A stretch of DNA of 39,445 bases from Streptomyces sp. H27-H1 (GCF_026627445.1 NZ_JAPNLJ010000060.1:1-39445), one strand, 5' to 3'. Shown: positions 25,624-34,100, numbered from the stretch's first letter. A program made the numbers and translations. Notes: generated by a model from the sequence alone, not told the origin.

Positions 25624-26387
25624 CTGCTCCCCGCGCACGCGGGGATGACCCCGCGGTCTCGGGCCCGGCGAAAGTTCTGGACGACTGCTCCCCGCGCACG
25701 CGGGGATGACCCCCCGGACCCGGCCGCGCCGGCGCCCAGCACCAGCTGCTCCCCGCGCACGCGGGGATGACCCCCAGATCAAGACCCCCAAGCAGGCGCT
25801 TGCGGTCTGCTCCCCGCGCACGCGGGGATGACCCCCCCGCCCCCGCCCCGCACCCCCTAGGAGGCCTGCTGCTCCCCGCGCACGCGGGGATGACCCTCCG
25901 GAACGACATCAAGTCTTCCCTTACGCCGCCTGCTCCCCGCGCACGCGGGGATGACCCTCGGCCCGAAGTGGGAAATCCGCTTGGACGAAGCTGCTCCCCG
26001 CGCACGCGGGGATGACCCCTCGCCCGCCATTCCCTCCCTCATGGCCGCGGTCTGCTCCCCGCGCACGCGGGGATGACCCCCGTTCTCCTCGGCCGCCTGA
26101 ATCAGCCGTGCCCTGCTCCCCGCGCACGCGGGGATGACCCCGGGCGGGTTGGGCTGCATCGCGGGGTCCTTCCCTGCTCCCCGCGCACGCGGGGATGACC
26201 CTGCTGAGATCAACACATCAACCACTCTGGGGCGCTGCTCCCCGCGCACGCGGGGATGACCCCACGGCGACCCACTCCGCCAGTGCCGGGGCGTCCCTGC
26301 TCCCCGCGCACGCGGGGATGACCCCATCAAAGAGCAGCATGCACACCTGTACCAGGACCTGCTCCCCGCGCACGTGGGGATAACCCA
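25624..26387 (+). CRISPR. CRISPR array 2, type I-E, 13 repeats / 12 spacers
   Basis: Repeats of 29 bp start at 25624 and continue to 26359, mostly every 61 bp. Three spacers are 33 bp instead of 32 (before the repeats at 25869, 26297 and 26359). The repeat equals that of array 1 but is written on the + strand: CTGCTCCCCGCG...ATGACCCC. The last copy (26359-26387) is degenerate, reading CACGTGGGGATAACCCA at its end, which marks the leader-distal terminus. There are no adaptation or effector genes next to it, so it depends on the cas operon at 14-23.6 kb. Confidence 0.98.
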
Positions 26388-26558
26388 TGGGGCATCCTGC
26401 GCCGCGTGTACCGTCCCGATGAGGACCAGGGGCACTGCTTCAGCGCGGTCCTTCTGGTCGTCCCGGGTATTACGGCGGCCCGGGGATTGGCCGATCTGGT
26501 CGAGCCCCACGCTACGGAGGCACAGCGTTTCCGGCCAGCGCTGCTGACACCGGTGGCA

Positions 26559-27311
26559 TCATGCTCCGGCCTCCAGGCCGACCCGGCGGATCTGGTCGGC
26601 GCTCAGCCGTCGAAGCTCCGTGAGGAGAGCAGCCGTCTCGTACCCGGCTCCGCGATGCCGGGGGATACGTGTGCCCAGCCGGCCATCAGTTTCGGCGACA
26701 GGGCCCGCCATGGCGGCCAGGTCACCGACGGATATGCCCAGCACGACAGCGAAGTCAGCCAGCAGATCATGCGTCAGTTCCACTGTGCCGCCCCCGACCC
26801 CACCGATCGTGGCCGCGCTCACGTACAGGCCAGACAGCGTGTGCATGACGTGGACAGCACCCGTCCAGTACAGATTCCGGTTGGCGAGCATGTGCACGAG
26901 TACGGCGCCGAAGCCGGGCGGGTCCTGCCCGGACAGGCGCAGGAACCGAACCGGAACAGTGCGCGCCTCCTGCGGCAATGCCCGTACGAAGCGGATCACC
27001 TCGCTCCTGCGCTCCGGTGACAGCTCCGCGGTGCGCTTCACGAGAGAGGGGATCAAGGGCGCAGCCGTGGCATCCAGTGGGGCCAGGTCCTCCGGCACCG
27101 GTGCTCCGGCCATGGCGAAGAGGTCCGCCCCGTGGAAGCCGAGCGCGGGTGCGAGGCGCCGCAGGAAGGCCGCATCCGAAGGTGCGCCCTCCAGCAGGGA
27201 CCGTAGCGTGAAGTCGTCGATCTCAGCCTGCTGTGCGACGAGGCGGAGGTCGAGCTTCCTGTGATCAGCCAGCCGCCGCAACAGCACGTCGAAGCCGGGG
27301 AGTTCTGCCAT
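26559..27311 (-). CDS. XRE-like helix-turn-helix regulator
   Basis: 250 residues from an ATG at rc 27309-27311. MAELPGFDVLLRRLADHRKL begins the protein. A helix-turn-helix around residues 24-42 (LVAQQAEIDDFTLRSLLEG) is followed by RRLAPALGFHGADLFAMAG, the pattern of a Streptomyces-specific family of XRE-type regulators with two DNA-binding-like halves. The second half has ELTHDLLADFAVVLGISVGD, again HTH-like, so the protein looks internally duplicated. Targets are unknown. A large palindrome lies 184 bp upstream (27495-27546), but that sequence resembles the ParB sites near parB, so it is not necessarily this protein's operator. Confidence 0.75.
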   Translation of the reverse strand: MAELPGFDVLLRRLADHRKLDLRLVAQQAEIDDFTLRSLLEGAPSDAAFLRRLAPALGFHGADLFAMAGAPVPEDLAPLDATAAPLIPSLVKRTAELSPERRSEVIRFVRALPQEARTVPVRFLRLSGQDPPGFGAVLVHMLANRNLYWTGAVHVMHTLSGLYVSAATIGGVGGGTVELTHDLLADFAVVLGISVGDLAAMAGPVAETDGRLGTRIPRHRGAGYETAALLTELRRLSADQIRRVGLEAGA

Positions 27312-27494
27312 CCCGGCAGCTTATGGATCTCCGGCGGGTCGTGGGGCTCGTTGGGGTGGAGGCAGCCGGGTGAAGCCCCCAGGGGAATCGGGCGCGCACC
27401 GACGGGCTCTGTCTCACCACCTGTGAACCGAAGCAGCGCCGGTAACGGGATGACGTAGAGACCGCTTTTACTGTGCGTCGGCCCAGGCGCCGCT

Positions 27495-27546
27495 CTGTTG
27501 GGTGGCTCGACTTTTATCCGCGGACAAAAGTCGAGCCACCCAACAG
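27495..27546. repeat. 52-bp near-perfect palindrome with a ParB-site-like centre
   Basis: Arms of 21 bp (CTGTTGGGTGGCTCGACTTT plus T, and its complement) flank a 10-bp centre ATCCGCGGAC that is itself palindromic except for one pair. The central part TTTATCCGCGGAC followed by AAAAGTCGAG matches 20 of 23 positions at 38648-38670 downstream of parB (TTTAACCGCGGTT, then AAAAGTCGAG). It lies between the divergent regulator gene and a small + strand gene. It could be a distal partition site, an operator, or an RNA hairpin. Confidence 0.7.
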
Positions 27547-27592
27547 ACACCGGGGGTGTTGCTGGGCACCGTCCATCGGGTTGCATGGCACC

Positions 27593-27919
27593 GTGGCGAT
27601 ACGACCCGAGACCAAGAAGAAGAGGTCCACCTTCGGCATACCGAAAGAGATTGTCTTGCTGGCCGCTGGGGAGGGCGTGTGGCGGTACACGTTCAGCGCC
27701 GACGACGCGGGCGGCCTCGGCGGATGCGGCAGGGTGCCCGTGCGCTCCGACGCGACCGTTGAGGACGCTCAAGCCGTGATCTTCAGACAGCTGGCGGATC
27801 TCACCCGCACAGTGCACGGTGTTGAGATCGACGTCGCTTGGTCCTCTCTGGCACCGGACTCATGGGCGGGGCATGTCCGGCACGGTCCCGGCCGGCCGTT
27901 GCTGCCACCAGATGCCTGA
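27593..27919 (+). CDS. Small hypothetical protein
   Basis: About 108 residues from a GTG at 27593, giving VAIRPETKKKRSTFGIPKE, then GVWRYTFSADDAGGLGGCGR and TVEDAQAVIFRQLADLTRTV. The mix of strands and helices looks like a real small globular protein, and codon use is normal for the region. The frame is open further upstream but would run through the palindrome at 27495-27546. The ribosome binding site is weak. No family recognised. It stands alone on the + strand between an XRE regulator and a beta-propeller-like gene. Confidence 0.45.
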   Translation: MAIRPETKKKRSTFGIPKEIVLLAAGEGVWRYTFSADDAGGLGGCGRVPVRSDATVEDAQAVIFRQLADLTRTVHGVEIDVAWSSLAPDSWAGHVRHGPGRPLLPPDA

Positions 27920-28143
27920 AGGTTGCGAGAGATCCGGAGCGACACAGCGAGGACCACGCGTGCGCAGAGCGGATGGCAGTGAGGCTCAGGGTTTTGCCAG
28001 TTGCCGGACCGTGCCGGCTCCTACTTGAGCGTGATGGCTGACACGATGCACCACCCCCTCCCGGTGGGATGCCTTCGTCATGGGTGGGGTCGCGGCGGCT
28101 TCCGCTCCGGTCAGGCCTCCAAGCTGGGCGTTAGCCTCGACAG

Positions 28144-29109
28144 ATGATTCCTGCTCCGCCTCTCAAGGTCATCACCCGTCACCGCGACGGGCAGATCCTT
28201 GCCTACGTGATCGACTCCAACAGATTCGGGAGGCTAGAGCCCGCGGCGGTGTTCCGGCCGAGGGCCGGCGACGAGGTCGTGGAGTCGGTAATCCGGCCCG
28301 ATCTGGAGCGAGTCGTGTACACGACGCTGAACGGAGTCGTCTGCCTCACGCGCACCGGGGACCTGGTGTGGGCGTCGGATTTCGAGCTGCACTCCGACGT
28401 ACGCCACGGCCACCGGCCCGGCTGTGCGCTGTCCCTGGACGGCCGGACCGTGTGGGCCTACCGGCCGGACGCGATGACGGGACGCGGGGGCGGAGACCAG
28501 TGGGTCGTGTACGACGCCGACAGCGGGGCGGTCCTCGCCCGCCGGGAGCTGGAGACGGTCGGGCACGGCGCCGGCCACCACGTGCACCCCGTGGACGGCA
28601 GCATCTACCTCGACATCGGTGAGGGTCAGGACGGCTCCGTCATTCTCCGGGGTACGGCCGGGGCCGACGGCGTAGTGGAGTTCGTGGCGTACCCGTGGTC
28701 GGACCGCTGCCTGATCGGCTTGGCGCCGGACGGGCAGCAGTTCATGACCGTCGACCACGGGCAGGCGGACGTCGCCTTCCACAGCCACCCCAGCGGCGAC
28801 GTTCTCTTCGCTCTCCCTGTCGAGGCCTTCAGGTACGACCCGGAGGACACCTTCATGGAATGGAGCGGCGGCTACCTGACCCCGGACACGGCTGTGGTCA
28901 CCTTCGGTGGTGAGACCGAGGACGGGGAAGAGTGGTTCCGCCACCACCTGATCGACATGCGTACGGGCACGTTCAGCGGTGGGATGTCCGTTGAAGCGGC
29001 CCACCCCTATGACCTGGAGCCCTTGGGCGACGGTTCGTGGCTCACTGAGGGGCCCGTCCGCTGGTCCGGTGATTCGTTGCGGGTTGCACCGCCGCACCCG
29101 GCAGGCTGA
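28144..29109 (+). CDS. Beta-propeller-like hypothetical protein
   Basis: 321 residues, ATG at 28144. Successive blocks such as VVYTTLNGVVCLTRTGDLVW, RTVWAYRPDAM..WVVYDADSGAVLAR, GLAPDGQQFMTVDHGQADVA and LTPDTAVVTFGGETEDGEEW have the spacing and character of propeller blades, as in WD40-like or PQQ-like folds. No signal peptide, so probably cytoplasmic. No catalytic residues can be named. The gene stands alone between arrays 2 and 3, and I see nothing tying it to CRISPR function. Confidence 0.65.
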   Translation: MIPAPPLKVITRHRDGQILAYVIDSNRFGRLEPAAVFRPRAGDEVVESVIRPDLERVVYTTLNGVVCLTRTGDLVWASDFELHSDVRHGHRPGCALSLDGRTVWAYRPDAMTGRGGGDQWVVYDADSGAVLARRELETVGHGAGHHVHPVDGSIYLDIGEGQDGSVILRGTAGADGVVEFVAYPWSDRCLIGLAPDGQQFMTVDHGQADVAFHSHPSGDVLFALPVEAFRYDPEDTFMEWSGGYLTPDTAVVTFGGETEDGEEWFRHHLIDMRTGTFSGGMSVEAAHPYDLEPLGDGSWLTEGPVRWSGDSLRVAPPHPAG

Positions 29110-29256
29110 TGGGTTCCGAGGCCATCCACCTGCCAGGGATAGAAGCGATGAGTACCCGGCGCTTGGCGACGTGGTTTCGTTCACGGGGTACGGGCACTGC
29201 ACGTCGCCCAGCAGCAGACGAAAAGACGTTGGCTGGCCTGTAGTCGAGCTGCGACG

Positions 29257-30393
29257 ATGCCGCTGTTCCAGGGTGGAGGGCCATTGTTCGTTTTCGTGTG
29301 TGCGGGGTGCGGTGCCGAGTTGACCGCCCCGTTGTCCCGGGTCCACCTCCCGGCTCACGCCCATCAGAAGTACGGAAACGGGGCTCAGCTCCCGGTGCTC
29401 ATGCAGTCGGGGACCTACGCCGTGGAGCCGGAGCCCTGGGGGCCGCCGTGGCGAGAGTGGGAAGAGGTCGATCCGGACGAAGCAGCCGCGGGTGGTGTCT
29501 ACGCTCCCCTCCACGCCCTGTCCGACGGGGCGCCGGGTGCGATCGTCACCGCACCCGGAGACGTCCGCGGCACCCGGCTGATCGCCGAGAAGCGCGGGGG
29601 TGCCTGCTGCGGTATCGACGGGGCCGACGGCCCCAACATGGCCTGTGAGGTATGCGGCCTGCTCGTGGCGACCAGGATCGACGACTGTTCGCTCTGGCAG
29701 GCGGTGTGGCTGGCCCCAAACTCCGTGCACCGTCTCCCCGTCGACGTCACCGCCACCGAACCGCTCTCCTGGACGGAGCTGACGGAGCGGACGGAAGGCA
29801 TAGCCCCGTTCGAGCCGATCAGTACGTGGGGAGGACCACGTAGTGGCTCGTGCCACTACTGGTCGTGGAGCCCGCGATGGGAGGCGGCTGCCGGCCGGGC
29901 GCTCGCCCACCTTCTGGCGGCTTCCGAGGGACATCCCGTGACGGTCCCGAACGGCCTGACAGAAGAAGTGTTCCAACGAGCTCTCGACGCCCTGCTTCCC
30001 GCGGGACTGCAGGAGAGGTATGCCGTCCTCGCTGGGCCCGGGTTGCCGGCCCCCGACGAGGGCGCCGAGATCCTCCTCGTGCCGGTCCATCCGCAGACTG
30101 GTCAGACCTGGCTCCCCGCTGGTCCGGTTAGATCGGCATACCCGGTTCCGCTGGAGTTCGGGGTGTGGCTCTGGCTGGCCTTCCCCACTCCTCATCTACC
30201 TGTCCCAGCGGCGGGCCGTGTACCGGAAGGCGTCCTGCGCGACGACCCGCTTCCGCCACGCCCCGGATACCTCTTCCGCGCTGACAGGAAAACGTTTCAG
30301 CACACCCTGGTCCGGTTGCCGGCCGTCCGTAGTTCGTGGCTCTGTGGGATCGTTCAGGATCTCTCGAGGCACAGGCGCCCCGACATCTTCTAG
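29257..30393 (+). CDS. Conserved Streptomyces protein with zinc-ribbon-like cysteines
   Basis: Up to 378 residues from an ATG at 29257. Homologues as I recall them start nearer FVFVCAGCGAEL, so the TTG at 29284 or GTG at 29293 are alternatives. Two cysteine groups, CAGC near the N-terminus and CC followed by MACEVCG in the middle, suggest metal binding. The conserved stretches LPVHAHQKYG-like (here LPAHAHQKYG), DDCSLWQAVWLAPNSVHRLP and RALAHLLAASEGHPVTVP belong to a family widespread in Streptomyces chromosomes and of unknown function. It is full length and intact. Its presence argues that the 28-30.4 kb part came from a chromosome-like background. Confidence 0.75.
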   Translation: MPLFQGGGPLFVFVCAGCGAELTAPLSRVHLPAHAHQKYGNGAQLPVLMQSGTYAVEPEPWGPPWREWEEVDPDEAAAGGVYAPLHALSDGAPGAIVTAPGDVRGTRLIAEKRGGACCGIDGADGPNMACEVCGLLVATRIDDCSLWQAVWLAPNSVHRLPVDVTATEPLSWTELTERTEGIAPFEPISTWGGPRSGSCHYWSWSPRWEAAAGRALAHLLAASEGHPVTVPNGLTEEVFQRALDALLPAGLQERYAVLAGPGLPAPDEGAEILLVPVHPQTGQTWLPAGPVRSAYPVPLEFGVWLWLAFPTPHLPVPAAGRVPEGVLRDDPLPPRPGYLFRADRKTFQHTLVRLPAVRSSWLCGIVQDLSRHRRPDIF

Positions 30394-30784
30394 CCCACCG
30401 TTAGGAGGCGCCCGGAACTGATCTCTCCGAGCTACTGCAGGAACCGAACGGCGTCGGGGCGACGTCCCTCCCGAAGTGGTGAATCGGCTCTCGTGCTGGT
30501 GGTCGCGATCGCCGGGAATCGGTGTGCTCGCCGAACCTGACGACCGTCGGCGCCGTCGAAGCGCGCCCCGCACGACGGAGCTCCTTCCGTCCCCTGCCGC
30601 AGTATTTCCGGCCCGTTCTGGGTCCGCAGCCGAGAGGGTGTGCGCGGGCGGACACCGATGAGGGGCCGTCGGTCGATCGGAGAGTTGGGCACCGCGAGGC
30701 GGTCCCTTGGCTGAGTGAGGGCCCGCCTGTGCAGCAGTCGAAGTCCCTGCATGGTGCGCAATATCTGCCCACCGAGGAGAGAAA
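30394..30784 (+). pseudogene. Decayed gene remnant before array 3
   Basis: No intact gene in about 390 bp. A frame at 30476-30661 ends TELLPSPAAVFPARSGSAAE and AGGHR, matching the tail of the damaged gene before array 2 (TELLPSPAPSTPAEPWPVAE and HGRR). Slightly upstream another frame gives ALVLVVAIAGNRCARR, comparable with GLLVLMASTGHRGLKRW there. The 20-mer CCGTCGGCGCCGTCGAAGCG occurs here (30543) and inside the 24441-25085 frame. GTCCCTTGGCTGA (30704-30716) also recurs before array 2 (25459). The block is therefore a more eroded copy of the 24.5-25.5 kb genes. Confidence 0.5.
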
Positions 30785-30867
30785 TGCAAAAAATTAGCGA
30801 TATGTCTCATTCTTTGGAAGTGATGAAAATGCGCCTGCGGCCTCTGTAAAGTGCCAGGTCAGTCAGT
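30785..30867 (+). promoter_or_regulatory. Leader of CRISPR array 3
   Basis: An AT-rich block before the first repeat with AGCGATATGTC (30796-30806), CTTTGGAAGTGATGAAAATG and CTGTAAAGTGCCAGGTCAGT, ending directly at the first repeat. The order and spacing match leader 2, and the GGAAGTGA..AAAA core matches leader 1. It should hold the promoter for array 3. Confidence 0.8.
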
Positions 30868-31934
30868 CTGCTCCCCGCGCACGCGGGGATGAACCCCGGC
30901 GCGGCTGCCTACTCGGACGTCGTGGTGATCTGCTCCCCGCGCACGCGGGGATGAACCCTGAACCGAGTACTCCTGGAACGTCTCTAGGAGCTGCTCCCCG
31001 CGCACGCGGGGATGAACCCGCCGCGTCGCCCCACATGAAGTTCGTGGCCAGCTGCTCCCCGCGCACGCGGGGATGAACCCGGGACCGAGACCCGCGCGCA
31101 GGTCGCGGACAACTGCTCCCCGCGCACGCGGGGATGAACCCCATCGCGGTGAAGGGAAATCCAACATGTCGGACTGCTCCCCGCGCACGCGGGGATGAAC
31201 CCCGCGAAGCCGAGGAGGCCCGTCGGCGGGCCGACTGCTCCCCGCGCACGCGGGGATGAACCCGGCCTACGCGAAGACGCCACGCTTCCCGAGGTCTGCT
31301 CCCCGCGCACGCGGGGATGAACCCGCCACCCCACGTCCCGTACCGGCGGCCAGAGTCTGCTCCCCGCGCACGCGGGGATGAACCCGATCTGTCCCGCATG
31401 CGGGACTCACTGCTTACCTGCTCCCCGCGCACGCGGGGATGAACCCTGGGCGTTGTAGCGAGCGAACACCGAGAGCTCCTGCTCCCCGCGCACGCGGGGA
31501 TGAACCCGGGACTAACGACTGGCTGCTCGGATCGACTTGCTGCTCCCCGCGCACGCGGGGATGAACCCCCACTCGATCGTCTGCCATGTCGGCTCGAAGG
31601 CTGCTCCCCGCGCACGCGGGGATGAACCCCAGCGTCTCCACCGCGGATGCGGACGCTGCGACTGCTCCCCGCGCACGCGGGGATGAACCCTCGTTGGCGC
31701 TGGGCGGGCTCGGCTCCGGCAACTGCTCCCCGCGCACGCGGGGATGAACCCCCACTCGATCATCTGCCATATCGGCTCGAAGGCTGCTCCCCGTGCACGC
31801 GGGGATGAACCCTCGTCACCGTTATCGACCCCAAGCAGAACTCGCTGCTCCCCGCGCACGCGGGGATGAACCCTCGGACGCGGCGATCTCGGAGGTGAGA
31901 ACCTCCTGCTCCCCGCGCACGCGGGGATGAACCC
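30868..31934 (+). CRISPR. CRISPR array 3, type I-E, 18 repeats / 17 spacers
   Basis: 29-bp repeats begin at 30868 and 30930, then every 61 bp to 31906. The first spacer is 33 bp, the rest 32. The repeat differs from arrays 1 and 2 at one base near its 3' end, ending ATGAACCC in place of ATGACCCC, so the crRNA 5' handle differs. The copy at 31784 has a T in its stem loop region (CCCCGTGCACG). Spacers 31569-31600 and 31752-31783 are the same except at two positions. The repeats are otherwise uniform, so the array is not visibly decayed. Confidence 0.98.
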
Positions 31935-32009
31935 TGAGGAAGCGCCGTGAGCGACGGTGGGACCTGCCACAACCGTCGCCGTCCGCAAACGCCGCCGAGG
32001 AGCCTCCCC

Positions 32010-32441
32010 ATGCACTGGACACTCGAAGTCGTCCCGGTCCCCGTCACTGACATGGACCGGGCGAGGGAGTTCTACGCCGCCAAGGTCGGCTTCAACCTGG
32101 ACCTGGACGACGAGGTCGCGCCCGGTGTCCGCATCATCCAACTGACCCCGTCCGGCTCGCGATACTCGATCGCCATGCTCCAGGGAATGCCCGCCGTGCC
32201 CGGCACGAAGCAGATGTCCCCCGGCAGCCTGCACGGCCTCCAGCTGTGCGTCACAGACATCGAGGCCGCCCGCGAGGAACTGGTGGGCCGGGGCGTCGAC
32301 GTCTCGCCCGTCCGACACGTCGGCGAGGCGGGTTGGATCGAAGGCGAGGACGGCACCTGGAACTCGTTCATGACCTTCGAAGACCCGGACGGCAACGGCT
32401 GGACGATCCAAGAGGCCCCCTCAGACCTCGCGGAGCGCTGA
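32010..32441 (+). CDS. VOC/glyoxalase-fold protein
   Basis: 143 residues from an ATG at 32010 preceded by GAGGAG. The two beta-alpha-beta-beta-beta modules of the vicinal oxygen chelate superfamily are visible: LEVVPVPVTDMDRAREFYAA at the N-terminus and LHGLQLCVTDIEAAREELVG in the second half, ending FEDPDGNGWTIQEAP. This group includes glyoxalase-like and antibiotic-resistance-like proteins, and the substrate cannot be told from sequence. It lies 75 bp after the leader-distal end of array 3, and read-through from the array could reach it. Confidence 0.88.
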   Translation: MHWTLEVVPVPVTDMDRAREFYAAKVGFNLDLDDEVAPGVRIIQLTPSGSRYSIAMLQGMPAVPGTKQMSPGSLHGLQLCVTDIEAAREELVGRGVDVSPVRHVGEAGWIEGEDGTWNSFMTFEDPDGNGWTIQEAPSDLAER

Positions 32442-33223
32442 AGCACCACCCAACCGCCCGAGCCCGCCCTGGTCGCGCAGAGGTCAATGCGGATGTGTCC
32501 CCGGACTCCGAATCGGTCACTGGTCATGTTCCGGCGATGTCGTCCCTACGCAGCCCGGTGGGTGAGGCGGCGGCGCCGGGGGACTTAGGCGCGTCGGAGG
32601 AAGAGGCTTTCTTGCAAATCCGAATCGGCAGGCTGGGGCGGGGCGACAGGTCCTCAAGTTCGCGCCCCCGTGGAAGTCGGCGCGCACAGCTAAGGCCTCC
32701 TGGGCGGCTGCGGCCACGCGCGCAGGAATTCCTACAAAGCCCGTGCGATCAGCACCGGACCATGTCGCCGCCGCGTCCCTCGGCTCAACTCCCTCATGTG
32801 CAGTAACGCAGGCACCCTTCCGGGCGCCGAAAAATCCGCCAGTCGCCGCCTGAGCGCCTGCTGGCAACCCGGAGGTCGATCCATACCCGGCCACCCCAGT
32901 TCGGGCGCGTAAGGGCCTGTTCTGTAGGTCGGATTTTAAGCGATATGTAACCTTCGCGCAATTAGAGGACTTCGGAAGCGCATAAAGTGCCCTCCCCAGT
33001 TGGCCAGGGACCCTATGCACGATGCGGCAGCAAAAGTGCTGCCTTCGAGGCTGTGAGCAGTCTGGCCCGTCCCTCCGGAACCGGCGTCACTCGGCGAGGC
33101 CCGGCAGGACGATGGCGCTGCGAGGTGACTGATGCGATCCCGGCAGAAGGTGCCTACGCTACCGAACTCCTCAACTGCTGCCAGGGGACGCCGACAGATA
33201 GACCTACCGCGGGGTCCTGCTGC
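32442..33223. other. Gene-poor region with orphan leader-like block
   Basis: About 780 bp with no credible gene. Frames on both strands are low-complexity (Arg/Pro/Ala) and lack domains. It includes a segment resembling the CRISPR leaders at 32939-32991, listed separately, with no repeats after it. I see no insertion sequence termini. Confidence 0.4.
32939..32991 (+). promoter_or_regulatory. Orphan leader-like block without an array
   Basis: Three leader words occur in the same order as in leaders 2 and 3: AGCGATATGT (32939-32948, identical to leader 3), CTTCGGAAG (32970-32978, identical to leader 2) and TAAAGTGCC (32983-32991, identical to leader 3). The span is 53 bp against 60 bp in leader 3. 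No CRISPR repeat follows within the next several hundred bases. It is probably the remnant of a lost array. Confidence 0.45.
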
Positions 33224-33255
33224 GCAGGTGGTGCGCCTCGATGCGCACCACCTGC
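33224..33255 (-). terminator. Strong hairpin downstream of the lipoprotein gene
   Basis: Perfect 13-bp arms GCAGGTGGTGCGC and GCGCACCACCTGC with a 6-base loop (CTCGAT). It lies 74 bp beyond the stop of the - strand gene ending at 33330. There is no T tract, which is usual for Streptomyces terminators. It could also act as an operator, but no gene starts close by. Confidence 0.55.
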
Positions 33256-33329
33256 CAGGGAGGTGTGCGTGCCGCACAGCGGCGCTCACCAGGGTGCGCT
33301 CAGCGGACAACGTCGCATGCAAGTCCCGT

Positions 33330-33776
33330 TCACGGCATGGCCGCGGGTGCGACCCGCCCAAGGTATTCGTCATAGTCGCAGCCGACGTCGGGGTCGACGA
33401 CGGTCGGGCACATCACGGGATCATCCACCTCGCCGAAGAGGAAGACGGTAACCGCACAGCCGGTACCGGGGAACGTGAGCTGCAGGTAGGCACCACGCTC
33501 CATCGGGTTGCCCACCCCTGAACCGAACCGCCAGTTGCCGGAGGTCAGGTGCGACCCATCACCGCAGGATTCCGCCGCTGACAACTGAGCAAACTCCTCG
33601 CTGGTGAAGTTTCCGTTCGCGCGGAAGGTCAACATCGTTCCCTCCCGACTGCGCCACTCCCCTGCCATCTCGTCGGCTGAAAGCACCACGGCTTGGTACG
33701 CCGCAGCGTTGCAAGCAACCGTCGCCACACCGACGGCCACCGTCAGCCCCGCACGCCACCAGCCCCCATGTCCCAC
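33330..33776 (-). CDS. Probable secreted or lipid-anchored hypothetical protein
   Basis: 148 residues from a GTG at rc 33774-33776 with a G-rich ribosome binding site; longer readings lack a better start. The N-terminus VGHGGWWRAGLTVAVGVATV followed by Ala-Cys is a signal peptide with a weak lipobox-like cysteine. The mature part contains AGEWRSREGTMLTFRANGNF, a pattern (small beta domain measuring G.W....G..LTF...G.F) common in Streptomyces hypothetical exported proteins, and four later cysteines. It is likely the last gene of a - strand group with the tiny ORF and the multi-HTH gene upstream. Confidence 0.6.
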   Translation of the reverse strand: MGHGGWWRAGLTVAVGVATVACNAAAYQAVVLSADEMAGEWRSREGTMLTFRANGNFTSEEFAQLSAAESCGDGSHLTSGNWRFGSGVGNPMERGAYLQLTFPGTGCAVTVFLFGEVDDPVMCPTVVDPDVGCDYDEYLGRVAPAAMP

Positions 33777-33884
33777 AACAACCCCCCACCCCCGCGACGC
33801 AGCCCGCACCCTCGGGCCCACACCATATATTTGAACACGCTCAGATATGCCGTTCGCCCCCAACCGGATCCCCAGCCCCGCCAA

Positions 33885-34010
33885 CTACCGCTGCCTCGGA
33901 CGGCTTGGGCACGCCCCGCGAGTACGCGCGCCCGCCAGTACGTCAATTGCGGGTAGGTGTGGAGTGATCCGGCGCGGCACGCGGACGACGGCTGACTCGA
34001 AGCTGTCCAT
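33885..34010 (-). CDS. Tiny ORF with a strong ribosome binding site
   Basis: 41 residues from an ATG at rc 34008-34010, preceded by AAGGGAGGG at ideal spacing. The product begins MDSFESAVVRVPRRITPHLP and ends SRPRQR. No domain is recognised. An alternative frame after the middle (TYPQLTYWRARVLAGRAQA) also looks protein-like, so a frameshift is possible. It lies between two genes on the same strand (gaps of 90 and 108 bp). Confidence 0.35.
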   Translation of the reverse strand: MDSFESAVVRVPRRITPHLPAIDVLAGARTRGACPSRPRQR

Positions 34011-34100
34011 CGGCCCTCCCTTCGTCGTGTGCAGGCGGGGAGACTCGGCAGAGCGCCCAAGGCAATGCTCAGAGCTTCTCCTTCCACTGCCACACACCTG

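Noticed and set aside
28234..30195. A 653-codon - strand frame opposite the two hypothetical genes
   Set aside because: It is antisense to two well-behaved + strand genes, one of which belongs to a familiar Streptomyces family. The high-GC third-position bias of those genes explains the lack of stops.
30859..32411. Long - strand frames across array 3, up to 299 codons
   Set aside because: These also arise from repeat sequence with no stops and carry RVHPRVRGEQ/GFIPACAGS repeats. The only real gene nearby is the + strand VOC protein.
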